Assembly: GCF_001875655.1 (NCBI RefSeq)
Contig: NZ_MKEQ01000001.1
Coordinates: 3,767,921 to 3,831,920, forward strand
From: Enterobacter hormaechei ATCC 49162
GTDB lineage: Bacteria; Pseudomonadota; Gammaproteobacteria; Enterobacterales; Enterobacteriaceae
Direction of reading: 5' to 3'
Length of the DNA stretch: 64,000 nucleotides
The translations under genes were made by a program, and so were the position numbers. Below the pieces are notes generated by a model. The model searched no databases, was not told where the DNA came from, and was given only the letters and a program-made list of their open reading frames with translations. Shown here piece after piece: positions 30,265 to 38,965 of this stretch. The stretch's first letter is position 1; each line of letters opens with the position of its first letter.

Positions 30265-31524
30265 TTACGCCTCCTGCCCCACCAGCGCTGCTTCCGCTTC
30301 CCGCGCCCCTTCATTCTGCGACAGCATCGCCGTTGCAATCCCGTTCCCCAGCACGTTAATGGCGGACCGCCCCATATCCAGGAAATGGTCGATACCCATC
30401 AGCAGCAGGATCCCGGCCACCGGAATGTTAAAGCTCGGAATGGTTGCCGCCAGCACCACCAGCGACGAGCGCGGTACGCCCGCAATCCCTTTCGAGGCCA
30501 GCATCAGCGTTAACATCAGCACCGTCACCTCGGTGAAACTCAGGTGAATGTTGTACGCCTGGGCGATAAACATCGAGGCGAACGAGCAGTACACCATCGA
30601 GCCGACCAGGTTAAACGAGTAGCCGATCGGCAGGACGAAAGAGGCGATATTCCGTGAACAGCCGAAGCGCGCTAACTGCTCCAGGGTTTTAGGGTACGCC
30701 GCTTCTGAACTGCTGGTGGTAAACGCCACCAGCACCGGATCCTTCAGCATCGCCACCAGCCGGAAAATCTCTTTCTTCAGCACCATGTAACCTACCGCCA
30801 GCAATACCAGACAGGTCAGGAGGATCGCCACATAGTAACCGCCAATAAACGAGGCATAGTTCAGCAAAATGCCCAGACCCTGGGTGGCAATCACGGACGA
30901 AATCGCGGCAAAAATGGCCAGCGGCGCAACGTACATCACGTAGCCCGTCACTTTAAGCATAATGTGTGACACCACATCCAGCGCCGCCACCAGCGGGGCG
31001 TTGAATTTTTGGCCTAATGACGCGCCGCCAATGCCGAAGAACATTGAGAAGACCACAATTTGCAGGATCTCATTGTTCGCCATTGCGCCGGCAATGCTGG
31101 TTGGAATGGTGTGTGACAGGAAGGCTTTCAGTGACATCCCGCTAACGGCCAGGCCGGTATCAACCGCCTCTGTCGGAATGCTCAGGTTCAGGCCGCTGCC
31201 GGGTTGCTCAAGGGTAACAATAAACAGCCCCACCAGAATGGAAAGCACGGATGAGCTGATAAACCATACCATCGCTTTACCCCCGACGCGTCCAATCGTC
31301 GACGTTTCACCCAGCTTCATAATGCCCACCGTCAGGGTGCTGAACACCAGCGGGGCAATCACCATCTTAATCAGCCGCAGGAAAATATCGGTCAGCAGCG
31401 TAATGTTCTCCGACCAGGCCTGTATCGCATCGGACGACGCATATTCATGGATCGCCGCACCTGAAAGAATACCCGCCAGCATGAAAATCACGATGAAGAG
31501 CGTGAGTTTATTTGCACTTGCCAC
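30265..31524 (-). CDS. Dicarboxylate/amino acid:cation symporter (DctA/GltP family)
   Basis: A 419-residue symporter of the DAACS family. It has eight membrane segments plus two re-entrant hairpins, including the serine-rich motif TSSSEAAYPKTLEQL (HP1) and the substrate region around GIAGVPRSSLVVLAATIPSFNIP-like sequence (HP2/TM8). The serine motif is closer to DctA than to GltP, so a C4-dicarboxylate or aspartate substrate is likely. Its position next to the aspartate receptor tar is suggestive. A consensus CRP site lies 165 bp upstream. Confidence 0.87.
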   Translation of the reverse strand: MASANKLTLFIVIFMLAGILSGAAIHEYASSDAIQAWSENITLLTDIFLRLIKMVIAPLVFSTLTVGIMKLGETSTIGRVGGKAMVWFISSSVLSILVGLFIVTLEQPGSGLNLSIPTEAVDTGLAVSGMSLKAFLSHTIPTSIAGAMANNEILQIVVFSMFFGIGGASLGQKFNAPLVAALDVVSHIMLKVTGYVMYVAPLAIFAAISSVIATQGLGILLNYASFIGGYYVAILLTCLVLLAVGYMVLKKEIFRLVAMLKDPVLVAFTTSSSEAAYPKTLEQLARFGCSRNIASFVLPIGYSFNLVGSMVYCSFASMFIAQAYNIHLSFTEVTVLMLTLMLASKGIAGVPRSSLVVLAATIPSFNIPVAGILLLMGIDHFLDMGRSAINVLGNGIATAMLSQNEGAREAEAALVGQEA

Positions 31525-31952
31525 AAAAAAAATCCTCTATGCGCTAAAAGAGTTTCCTGCGTCAATGCATACAAAATTTTTATTTAAGCGCAGGAAAATA
31601 TTCGGGGGATAAATTGAAGTAAAGCTGCGTGAGTTACAACTTGTTTTTAATTTTTATGAAATTCGTTGTTTTTAACATGACGATATATTGTGATGCAGAT
31701 CACATTACAGGCGATATATTCTCAGACTAAGCAAGAATAATGCCCGTTTTGTTTTGCTAACTCTTTGTAATGTTTGTTAATGGTCTGTTAACTGAAGGAG
31801 TGATCTCTCCCATCCGCTGAAAGTGGTTGAAGCGTTAACCATAAACTAAATTCTCAGTAACCGCGCCGGGGAATGTTTAAGCGGGGCTAACATACTGAAC
31901 AGTATGAATAAAATATGGCAAGCGAACCATTATTTCTTCTGGAGGGTGGTAA
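31525..31952. promoter_or_regulatory. Divergent control region of the symporter and the fimbrial operon
   Basis: This 428-bp A/T-rich region serves two divergent units. TGTGA-N6-TCACA at 31689-31704 is a perfect CRP site, 165 bp from the symporter start and 249 bp from the first fimbrial gene; activation of the symporter is the simpler reading. GGAGG precedes the fimbrial ATG. No phase-variation inverted repeats or invertase gene were seen. Confidence 0.7.
31689..31704. promoter_or_regulatory. Consensus CRP site
   Basis: All ten conserved positions of TGTGA-N6-TCACA match. C4-dicarboxylate uptake genes such as dctA are CRP-activated in E. coli, which supports the symporter as target. Confidence 0.85.
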
Positions 31953-32525
31953 ATGAAAAGAAAACTTCTTTTTATCTGCGCGGGTACGCTGCTGACGGCG
32001 GCGACCGTTGGTCAGGCGCTGGCAGTCACCAGTAGCGGCACTATCGGGGCAACGCTGACGCTGACAAACGGTTGTTTGATCAACGGCTCGCCAACGCAAA
32101 ACGGCATTAACTTCGGGACACTCGATTTCGGGACCCATCCTGCGACATTCTCTACCCTGACAACCCAGTTAACCGGGGCCAGCGGAGGAAACACCTTTAC
32201 CATTCAATGTACCACTGCCAGTTATACGGTGGCGATCACCGGCAACACCAACGCCACCGCACCCGGAACCGTTGTCGGCACCCCTGGAACGCCTGCCCGC
32301 TATCTGGTCAACACCGCCAATGCGGCACAGGGCGTGGCATACAGCCTCTATAGCGATAGCGGGTACAACAACGTGATCGCTAACAACGCCGCGTTGCCCG
32401 TTGCCTCCACGGCGGGCGGGGTGAACAGTTATACCCTCTACGGGCGCATAACGGGCGGCGGCAATAGCGTAACGGTGGTACCGGGAACCTATACCGACAC
32501 GATTAACGTCAGCGTCACCTACTGA
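31953..32525 (+). CDS. Spore coat U domain fimbrial subunit (major pilin candidate)
   Basis: A 190-residue secreted protein with a signal peptide (MKRKLLFICAGTLLTAATVG, cleavage near ALA) and one SCPU domain: NGCLINGSPTQNGINFGTLDFGTH, paired cysteines, and the C-terminal YTDTINVSVTY strand typical of donor-strand complemented subunits. SCPU proteins form archaic chaperone-usher (Csu/sigma) pili. First gene and therefore probably the most expressed, as for CsuA/B, the shaft subunit. GGAGG lies nine bases before the start. Confidence 0.87.
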   Translation: MKRKLLFICAGTLLTAATVGQALAVTSSGTIGATLTLTNGCLINGSPTQNGINFGTLDFGTHPATFSTLTTQLTGASGGNTFTIQCTTASYTVAITGNTNATAPGTVVGTPGTPARYLVNTANAAQGVAYSLYSDSGYNNVIANNAALPVASTAGGVNSYTLYGRITGGGNSVTVVPGTYTDTINVSVTY

Positions 32526-32532
32526 TTCAGCC

Positions 32533-33081
32533 ATGAAGGCATTGTGTTTATGTCTGCGCGAAAGCGCAGAGGGCGTCGTGCACCCTTTTTTCGCCCTGAT
32601 CGTCGGGCTGATGATGAGCCCCGGCGTCGGGGCGGTGACCTCCCAGTCCTTCAGGGTGAGCGCGACGGTAGTACCGGGATGCTCGGTGAGCACCGGCACG
32701 GGCGGGCGCTTTGGGATGCTGGATTTTGGAACCCGCAATGGCGTGGACAGCACGCCGGTCAGCACCAGCTTTGTCGCCGACGGCGCGTTGTCCATCGCCT
32801 GCACGCCGGGCGTGGCGCTGAGCATGACCATTGACGGCGGCCAGAATTACAGCTCGGTGCGACGGATGACGCGTTCAGGCGGGACCGAAGTGGTCGGTTA
32901 CCGGCTCTACAGCAGCAGCTCTCTGGCGGCGAACAGCGAAATTGGGGTTAACCAGGCAATACCGATTACCTATACCAACAGCAATAACATCGCGCTGCCT
33001 CTTTTTGGCGTCGCGCTCCTGACGGGATTTAGCCTGCCGGGAACATATTCAGATCAACTCACCGTGACCTTGTCATGGTAG
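32533..33081 (+). CDS. Spore coat U domain fimbrial minor subunit
   Basis: A 182-residue SCPU-domain protein. After a rather polar start (MKALCLCLRESAEGVVHP) a hydrophobic stretch FFALIVGLMMSPGVGA completes a long signal peptide. The domain shows FRVSATVVPGCSVSTGTGGR, FGMLDFGTRNG and a terminal PGTYSDQLTVTLSW strand. It begins eight bases after the first subunit gene. Probably an adaptor or minor subunit comparable to CsuA or CsuB; which one cannot be told by eye. Confidence 0.82.
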   Translation: MKALCLCLRESAEGVVHPFFALIVGLMMSPGVGAVTSQSFRVSATVVPGCSVSTGTGGRFGMLDFGTRNGVDSTPVSTSFVADGALSIACTPGVALSMTIDGGQNYSSVRRMTRSGGTEVVGYRLYSSSSLAANSEIGVNQAIPITYTNSNNIALPLFGVALLTGFSLPGTYSDQLTVTLSW

Positions 33082-33097
33082 GAAAGGGAGAACATCG

Positions 33098-33859
33098 ATG
33101 AAGCCATTTTTCAGGCGGTCAGGCCTGGTGGGTCTGTTGGGGGCGGTGGCTCTGGCAACGGGCCAGGCGCATGCAGCGGCAACCATTCTTCTGTGGCCCA
33201 TCGATCCGTGGCTTCCGGCAGAGGCCAGAGCAACTGAGTTGTGGATCCAGAATCAGGGCAACAGCGCCACAACAATGCAGGTACGTATTGTGCGCTGGAA
33301 ACAGGAGGGCGGATACGAGCGTTACACCGCCCAGCAGGATGTGGTCGCCAGCCCGCCGATCGTGACCATCGCCAAAGGCAGTAAACAGCTTATTCGCCTG
33401 ATCAAGCAGGGGACGATCCCGACGGGGGTTGAGCAGGCCTACCGCATCATTGTGGATGAAATTCCCCAGCCGGATGCCAAAGCGGAACCGTCCATGGGCC
33501 TCAAACTGCAAATGCGCTATTCCATTCCCCTGTTTGTTTATGGGCAGGGGATCCCCACCCTCAACGAAGGGGCGCACCACGCGCTGGCGAACACCCAACA
33601 GCTGAGCTGGCGGGTCGTGCAGGAGGAGGGGAAACCCGCGCTTCAGGTCAGCAATCAGGGGGATGTACACGTCCGGCTCAGCCAGGTTGCGGTTGAGCAG
33701 GGCGGGCAAAAGCGCACGGTTGCCGAGGGGCTGCTGGGTTATGTGCTGCCAGGCAGCACCCGAAGCTGGCCGCTTCCGGCAGGCATTTATCAGCCGAATC
33801 GGATGAGCGCGCAAATTAATGCCAGGGATACGCAATGGCAATCGACGCCCGTCAACTGA
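33098..33859 (+). CDS. Archaic-type fimbrial chaperone (CsuC-like)
   Basis: A 253-residue PapD-fold periplasmic chaperone with signal peptide ending QAHA. Domain 1 opens ATILLWPIDPWLPAEARATELWIQNQG and contains the basic residues TIAKGSKQLIRLI used to anchor subunit C-termini; the PIDPWL variation is typical of the archaic class. It lends a donor strand to SCPU subunits. The start follows AAAGGGAG; the gene overlaps the usher start by 25 bp. Confidence 0.87.
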   Translation: MKPFFRRSGLVGLLGAVALATGQAHAAATILLWPIDPWLPAEARATELWIQNQGNSATTMQVRIVRWKQEGGYERYTAQQDVVASPPIVTIAKGSKQLIRLIKQGTIPTGVEQAYRIIVDEIPQPDAKAEPSMGLKLQMRYSIPLFVYGQGIPTLNEGAHHALANTQQLSWRVVQEEGKPALQVSNQGDVHVRLSQVAVEQGGQKRTVAEGLLGYVLPGSTRSWPLPAGIYQPNRMSAQINARDTQWQSTPVN

Positions 33860-36366
33860 AACCGGCGATGATGATCCTGCTTTGCGTCAGTACCAGCGCC
33901 TTTGCCGAAACCGGCGACGATAGTTTACCGCCGCCGCCGGATGCGCGGACGATGAACGGCGAAGCAGTATTCCAGCTCGCCCTGGTGCTGAACCACTATG
34001 ACACAGGTCTGGTGGTGCCGGTGACGCAACGCGAGGGCGCCTGGTTTATTTCGGGCGCGGATTTGCTCCGCGCCGGGCTACCGCCCGCGCATGTGCCTGC
34101 CGGAGAGGTAAATCTCTCGACGCTTTCGTCGGTACGCGCAGAGTATGACAGCTCGGCCCAGCGCCTGTTGCTGACGGTCCCCCGGGACTGGGTTGCCGCG
34201 CGGGTTACGCCGTTCAGCGAACAGAGCGCGCAAAGCAAACCGCACTATGGCCGCGGCGCGCTACTCAATTACGACGTTTATACCAACCATTCCGAGCACA
34301 CGGGCGGCCAGGCGTCGGTGTGGCATGAGTTCCGCTATTTCAATGAGGACTATTCGTTTTCATCGACGGGGTACGCCCGGCAGAACTTCACCGGTAGCAG
34401 CGGGCAGCAGGAAGGGTACGTGCGCTATGACTCAACGTTTCTGATCACCAACGAGGAGGATGCCACCACCTGGACCGCCGGGGACGTCATCAGCGATGCG
34501 CTGAGCTGGAGCACCAGCGTGCGCATGGGCGGGATCAGCTACGGGCGCGACTTCTCCCTGCGTCCGGATCTGGTGACCTGGCCGCTGCCCGCGTTTTCCG
34601 GCGAGGCGGCCGTCCCGACCTCGGTCGATCTGTTTATTAATGGCTACCGTTCCGGCTCCACCCGCCTTCAGCCGGGGCCGTTTACCCTGACTAATCTGCC
34701 GTATATCAACGGTGCCGGGGATGCGGTGCTGGTTACCACCGATGCGCTGGGCCGTCAGGTGAGTACCACGCTGCCATTTTATGTCACCAGCGATCTGCTG
34801 AAGCAGGGGTTAAGCGACGGCGCCGTGACGCTGGGCAGCCTGCGGCGTAACTACGGTATTGAGAATTTTGACTATGGCCCGGCGGCGGGCAGCGGATCGT
34901 ATCGCTACGGGGTAACCGACTGGCTGACGCTGGAGGGGCACGCGGAAGGGGCGGAGTCGCTGGCGCTCGGCGGCGCGGGCACGGTGCTGAAGCTCGGGCG
35001 TTTTGGGGTGGTGAATACCTCCTGGACCCAAAGCCGCATGCGCGGCGATAGCGGCGGCCAGACAAACTGGGGCTATCAGTACAACACCAGCGAGTTTAGC
35101 GTAGCGACCCAGCATACCCGACGCGATCGTGGCTTCGGCAACCTCGCCCTGTACGATCAGCCCACCGTTTATGATGAAAATGATAACCCCGTTGCCAGCC
35201 TGAGCCGCAATACCGACCAGTATTCCTTAACCTTTAACCTCGGGGAATACGGCAATATCGGCGCGGCATGGATCGGCGTTGAGAGTTTTGACAGCCAGAA
35301 AACGGAACTGCTCAACCTCTCCTGGAGCCGCAATCTGTGGGGCTCAAGCAGTATTTATCTGGCTGCCAGCCGTGATCAGCAGCGGGGCGACTGGACGGTT
35401 GCGCTGTCGTTGCAGGTCCCCCTTGGCGAACGTGACAGCGCCGCCGTCACCTTTGAAAACACCCCTGACGCAGGCAGCACTCAACGCATTAACTACAACC
35501 ACTCGATGCCGTCTGACGGCGGCTTTAGCTGGAACATGGCCTGGGCCAACCAGTCGCGGTCGAGTGACTATCAACAGGCCACACTCGGCTGGCGGAATAA
35601 CAACGTTGAACTACAGGGCGGCGGCTACGGTGAGAAGGGCATGATGACCTGGTGGGGCGAGGCGATGGGGTCTGTCGTGCTGATGGACGGTGAGCTGTTT
35701 GCGGCGAACAAAATCAACGATGCGTTTGTGGTGATCAGCACCGACGGACACCCGGATGTTCCCGTCAGCTACGAGAACCAGCCGGTGGGTAAAACCAATA
35801 ACAAAGGCTATCTGCTGGTGAGCGGCGTTTCCGCCTATTATCCGGCAAGCTACCGCATTGACACCCTGAACTTACCCGCGGATACCCGGCTGAAAGAGAC
35901 CGAGCGTCGGGTGGCGATACGTCGGCATAACGGTTATCTGGTGGATTTCCCGATGGAGCAGGAGCGGGTTGCCAGCGTCATCCTGCATGATGCGCAGGGC
36001 AATGCGATCCCGGTGGGAAGCCAGGTTAAACGTGCCTCCCGCAGCAGCGCCGTTGTCGGCTATGACGGCCTCGCCTGGCTGGAAAACCTCAACGATGTGA
36101 ATCCGCTCGAGGTCATCACCCCGGAGGGTAAACGCTGTACGGCAACGCTGACCGTTGGCGCAAACCCTGAGCATAAGCTGCAAACCTACGGTCCGCTGAC
36201 CTGTCGGGAGACGCCTGTTCGTTGCGCTCCTGCTGCTATTTTCTGGCGGCAGCTGGGCGGCCTGTACCGTCAGTACGGTCAATGCCTCGTTTGGCAGCGT
36301 CACCTCGTTCGCGCTGAGCGGCACCGGGGAAGTGGAAACGACGGGCACGCTGGTGGTGACCTGTGA
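33835..36366 (+). CDS. Fimbrial outer-membrane usher (CsuD-like), 3' end probably frame-shifted
   Basis: As read, 843 residues: signal peptide (cleavage near AFA), N-terminal periplasmic domain, 24-strand beta-barrel with plug, and C-terminal domains ending LQTYGPLTC. Ushers end about there; the following 50 residues look like out-of-frame translation. One missing T between 36207 and 36208 explains this: with it the usher stops after codon 791 (CGG TGA). The usher exports and polymerises chaperone-bound SCPU subunits. The overlap with the chaperone gene indicates coupled translation. Confidence 0.85.
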   Translation: MAIDARQLKPAMMILLCVSTSAFAETGDDSLPPPPDARTMNGEAVFQLALVLNHYDTGLVVPVTQREGAWFISGADLLRAGLPPAHVPAGEVNLSTLSSVRAEYDSSAQRLLLTVPRDWVAARVTPFSEQSAQSKPHYGRGALLNYDVYTNHSEHTGGQASVWHEFRYFNEDYSFSSTGYARQNFTGSSGQQEGYVRYDSTFLITNEEDATTWTAGDVISDALSWSTSVRMGGISYGRDFSLRPDLVTWPLPAFSGEAAVPTSVDLFINGYRSGSTRLQPGPFTLTNLPYINGAGDAVLVTTDALGRQVSTTLPFYVTSDLLKQGLSDGAVTLGSLRRNYGIENFDYGPAAGSGSYRYGVTDWLTLEGHAEGAESLALGGAGTVLKLGRFGVVNTSWTQSRMRGDSGGQTNWGYQYNTSEFSVATQHTRRDRGFGNLALYDQPTVYDENDNPVASLSRNTDQYSLTFNLGEYGNIGAAWIGVESFDSQKTELLNLSWSRNLWGSSSIYLAASRDQQRGDWTVALSLQVPLGERDSAAVTFENTPDAGSTQRINYNHSMPSDGGFSWNMAWANQSRSSDYQQATLGWRNNNVELQGGGYGEKGMMTWWGEAMGSVVLMDGELFAANKINDAFVVISTDGHPDVPVSYENQPVGKTNNKGYLLVSGVSAYYPASYRIDTLNLPADTRLKETERRVAIRRHNGYLVDFPMEQERVASVILHDAQGNAIPVGSQVKRASRSSAVVGYDGLAWLENLNDVNPLEVITPEGKRCTATLTVGANPEHKLQTYGPLTCRETPVRCAPAAIFWRQLGGLYRQYGQCLVWQRHLVRAERHRGSGNDGHAGGDL

Positions 36367-37168
36367 TACCGTCCTCAACCTGTTAACTAACGACTCGGTG
36401 ACGCTGAATTACACGTCGGCATCCGTCTTCGCGAATAGCCGTGCCACCATGAAGCGTACGGACAACGCGGCTATCACCGATGTCATTCCCACGCGCCTGT
36501 GCGGGGCGTCCGGCTGCGGCGGAAACAGTGAAGTACAAATCAGCAAAGCCTACACCTGGAGCGGAAACACCCTGCTCGGGCTGCTGGGTTCAAGGCGCTA
36601 CAACATTCCCCTTTATTTTCGGACCGTGATGGGGCAGAACGTCACGGCCGGGCCGTACCAGGTGTTGTTAACGTTCAGCATCAACTACAACGTGTGCGCC
36701 ATCGGTGCGGTCGGGGCGTGCCTGACCCCGCAAACCGGCACGGCAACCACCTCTATCCTCCTCAACATGACCGTCACCAATGATTGCAGCACCATGACCA
36801 CGCCGGACGTCAATTTTAACAGCGCGCCGCTGGTGCAAAATTTCCCCACCGTTTCACAGTCGGTCGCCGTCACCTGCACCAAGGGCAGCACCTACACCAT
36901 AGGCATTAACAATGGGGCAAACGCCCTGAACAACGTGCGTCGTATGGTCAGCGGCAGCAACTTCATGAGTTACGACATTTACAAAGAGGCGACCAGCAAC
37001 CGCTGGGGTGGCAGCGGCAGCGAGCGCTGGGCCAGCGCCAGCTCATCGCAGGTCAGCACGGACGGGCTTTTACGCACCTACAACTACACCGCTAAGGTCC
37101 TCACCAGCCAGGCCACGCCGCCTGCCGGAACCTACACCGACACGCTGATTGTCGACGTCGCATTCTGA
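36209..37168 (+). CDS. Spore coat U two-domain tip adhesin (CsuE-like), start codon lost
   Basis: The open frame starts right after TGA at 36197-36199 and has no ATG, GTG or TTG before a clear signal peptide ([15 protein letters not shown]). Two SCPU domains follow, the second with [16 protein letters not shown] and a [15 protein letters not shown] end: about 320 residues, the size of a tip adhesin. A GTG at 36332 would remove the signal peptide and part of domain 1. One T restored at 36207/36208 creates GTG overlapping the usher stop as GTGA. Sequence error or real inactivation cannot be separated here. Confidence 0.75.
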   Translation, partial: RRLFVALLLLFSGGSWAACTVSTVNASFGSVTSFALSGTGEVETTGTLVVTCDTVLNLLTNDSVTLNYTSASVFANSRATMKRTDNAAITDVIPTRLCGASGCGGNSEVQISKAYTWSGNTLLGLLGSRRYNIPLYFRTVMGQNVTAGPYQVLLTFSINYNVCAIGAVGACLTPQTGTATTSILLNMTVTNDCSTMTTPDVNFNSAPLVQNFPTVSQSVAVTCTKGSTYTIGINNGANALNNVRRMVSGSNFMSYDIYKEATSNRWGGSGSERWASASSSQVSTDGLLRTYNYTAKVLTSQATPPAGTYTDTLIVDVAF

Positions 37169-37195
37169 CCTCCACGCTTTTCCCTTTCGCAAATG

Positions 37196-37222
37196 TAAAG
37201 TTCCTGTGGCCTGTGCCGATAA
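37196..37222 (+). promoter_or_regulatory. Consensus sigma-28 (FliA) promoter of the tar operon
   Basis: TAAA (37196-37199), 15 bp, then GCCGATAA (37215-37222) is an exact match to the flagellar class III consensus. It lies 31 bp before the tar start and 28 bp after the fimbrial operon, so tar-tap-cheRBYZ has its own FliA-dependent transcript. Confidence 0.93.
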
Positions 37223-37253
37223 CACCGTTAATCAATCTATGAGAAGGTGTTGT

Positions 37254-38921
37254 ATGTTGAACCGTATCCGCGTTGTCACAATGCTTATGATGGTGCTGGT
37301 CATTTTCGCACTTCTTCAGCTTATTTCTGGCGGCCTCTTTTTCTCGTCGTTAAAACAGAACCAGGACAGCTTCGCGGCCTCGAACGATTTGCGGATGCAG
37401 CAAAGCGAGCTGACCACGACCTGGGATCTGATGTTGCAGACGCGTATCAACCTGAGCCGCTCTTCCGCCCGCATGATGATGGATCCGAACAACCAGCAGA
37501 GCAGCGCAAAAACAGAACTGCTGAAGAATGCGCGCGCCACGCTGGCAGACGCGGCGAAACACTACGACGCCTTCAAAAAAATCGCCCCTCAGCCCGCCAT
37601 GGCGCAGGCGAGCGCGAACATAGATGAAAAATATCAGGCCTACTTCGCCGGGCTGACGGAGCTGGTGCAGTTCCTGGAAAATGGCAATATGGACGCCTAT
37701 TTCGCGCAGCCGACCCAGGGAATGCAGAACGCCCTCGGCGCGGCACTCGGCGAGTACGCCAAAGCCAGCGGCGAGCTTTATCACTCCGCGTTTACGCAAA
37801 GCCAGAACGACTACCGTTTTGCGAAATGGCAGATGGCGGTTCTTGCCCTCGCGCTGGTTATCGTCCTGGTGGCCGTGTGGTACGGCATTCGTCATATCCT
37901 TCTTAACCCGCTTGGCCGCGTCATCGCCCATATCCGTGATATTGGCCGGGGCGATCTGACGAAAACGCTGAACGTGTCTGGCCGCAACGAGATCACCGAA
38001 CTGGCAACCAGCGTCGACCATATGCAGCGTTCGCTGATTGATACCGTCGCCAACGTGCGTGAGGGGGCGGATGCCATCTATACCGGCACAAGTGAAATCG
38101 CGATGGGCAACAACGATCTCTCGTCCCGCACCGAACAGCAGGCCTCCGCTCTGGAAGAGACGGCGGCCAGCATGGAGCAGCTCACCGCGACCGTGAAGCA
38201 GAACGCCGACAACGCTCGTCAGGCGTCGCAGCTTGCCGAAAGCGCGTCCGACACCGCCCAGCGCGGTGGTCGGGTGGTCGACGGCGTGGTGAAAACCATG
38301 CATGACATTGCCGACAGCTCCAAGAAAATCGCCGACATCATCAGCGTTATCGACGGTATCGCCTTCCAGACCAATATCCTGGCGCTGAACGCGGCCGTTG
38401 AAGCGGCGCGCGCGGGCGAGCAGGGGCGCGGGTTTGCCGTGGTCGCAGGCGAAGTACGTAACCTCGCCAGCCGCAGCGCCAATGCGGCGAAAGAGATCAA
38501 AGCCCTGATTGAAGACTCTGTTTCACGCGTGGATACCGGCTCGGTGCTGGTGGAAAGTGCGGGTGAAACCATGAATGACATCGTGAATGCCGTGACGCGC
38601 GTGACGGACATCATGGGTGAAATCGCCTCTGCATCGGATGAGCAGAGTCGTGGTATTGACCAGGTCGCCCTGGCGGTATCGGAAATGGATCGTGTGACGC
38701 AGCAAAACGCCGCCCTGGTGCAGGAGTCCGCTGCGGCGGCCGCTGCGCTGGAGGACCAGGCGAGCCGCCTGAAAATGGCCGTCTCGGCGTTCCGTCTTAC
38801 TTCAAAAACGACAAATACGGTCAGCTCGCGGTCGGCGTACAGCGAAGTAACCCCGGCGCCCGTGGCAACACGTACGCGCGCAGCGGTGACCGGACAAGAT
38901 GAAAACTGGGAAACATTTTGA
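37254..38921 (+). CDS. tar: Methyl-accepting chemotaxis protein Tar (aspartate receptor)
   Basis: A 555-residue receptor: first membrane segment ([21 protein letters not shown]), periplasmic four-helix sensor, second membrane segment near 190-210, HAMP, and a cytoplasmic signalling hairpin with tip [19 protein letters not shown]. The sensor keeps the three arginines of the aspartate site in [15 protein letters not shown]. It ends in NWETF, the tether for CheR and CheB. ATG at 37254 follows AGAAGGTG. Some upstream in-frame codons are not coding. Confidence 0.95.
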   Translation: MLNRIRVVTMLMMVLVIFALLQLISGGLFFSSLKQNQDSFAASNDLRMQQSELTTTWDLMLQTRINLSRSSARMMMDPNNQQSSAKTELLKNARATLADAAKHYDAFKKIAPQPAMAQASANIDEKYQAYFAGLTELVQFLENGNMDAYFAQPTQGMQNALGAALGEYAKASGELYHSAFTQSQNDYRFAKWQMAVLALALVIVLVAVWYGIRHILLNPLGRVIAHIRDIGRGDLTKTLNVSGRNEITELATSVDHMQRSLIDTVANVREGADAIYTGTSEIAMGNNDLSSRTEQQASALEETAASMEQLTATVKQNADNARQASQLAESASDTAQRGGRVVDGVVKTMHDIADSSKKIADIISVIDGIAFQTNILALNAAVEAARAGEQGRGFAVVAGEVRNLASRSANAAKEIKALIEDSVSRVDTGSVLVESAGETMNDIVNAVTRVTDIMGEIASASDEQSRGIDQVALAVSEMDRVTQQNAALVQESAAAAAALEDQASRLKMAVSAFRLTSKTTNTVSSRSAYSEVTPAPVATRTRAAVTGQDENWETF

Positions 38922-38965
38922 CTGACAATTAAACCGCGGCTGCTTGCCGCTTGATGGGAGCGTGG

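Noticed and set aside
36332..37168. GTG at 36332 as the start of the tip adhesin
   Set aside because: It would delete the signal peptide and the first strands of the first SCPU domain; the frame encodes a perfect signal peptide upstream.
37350..38303. A 317-codon minus-strand open frame
   Set aside because: Antisense to the tar receptor gene, whose protein is unambiguous; translation has no recognisable domain.
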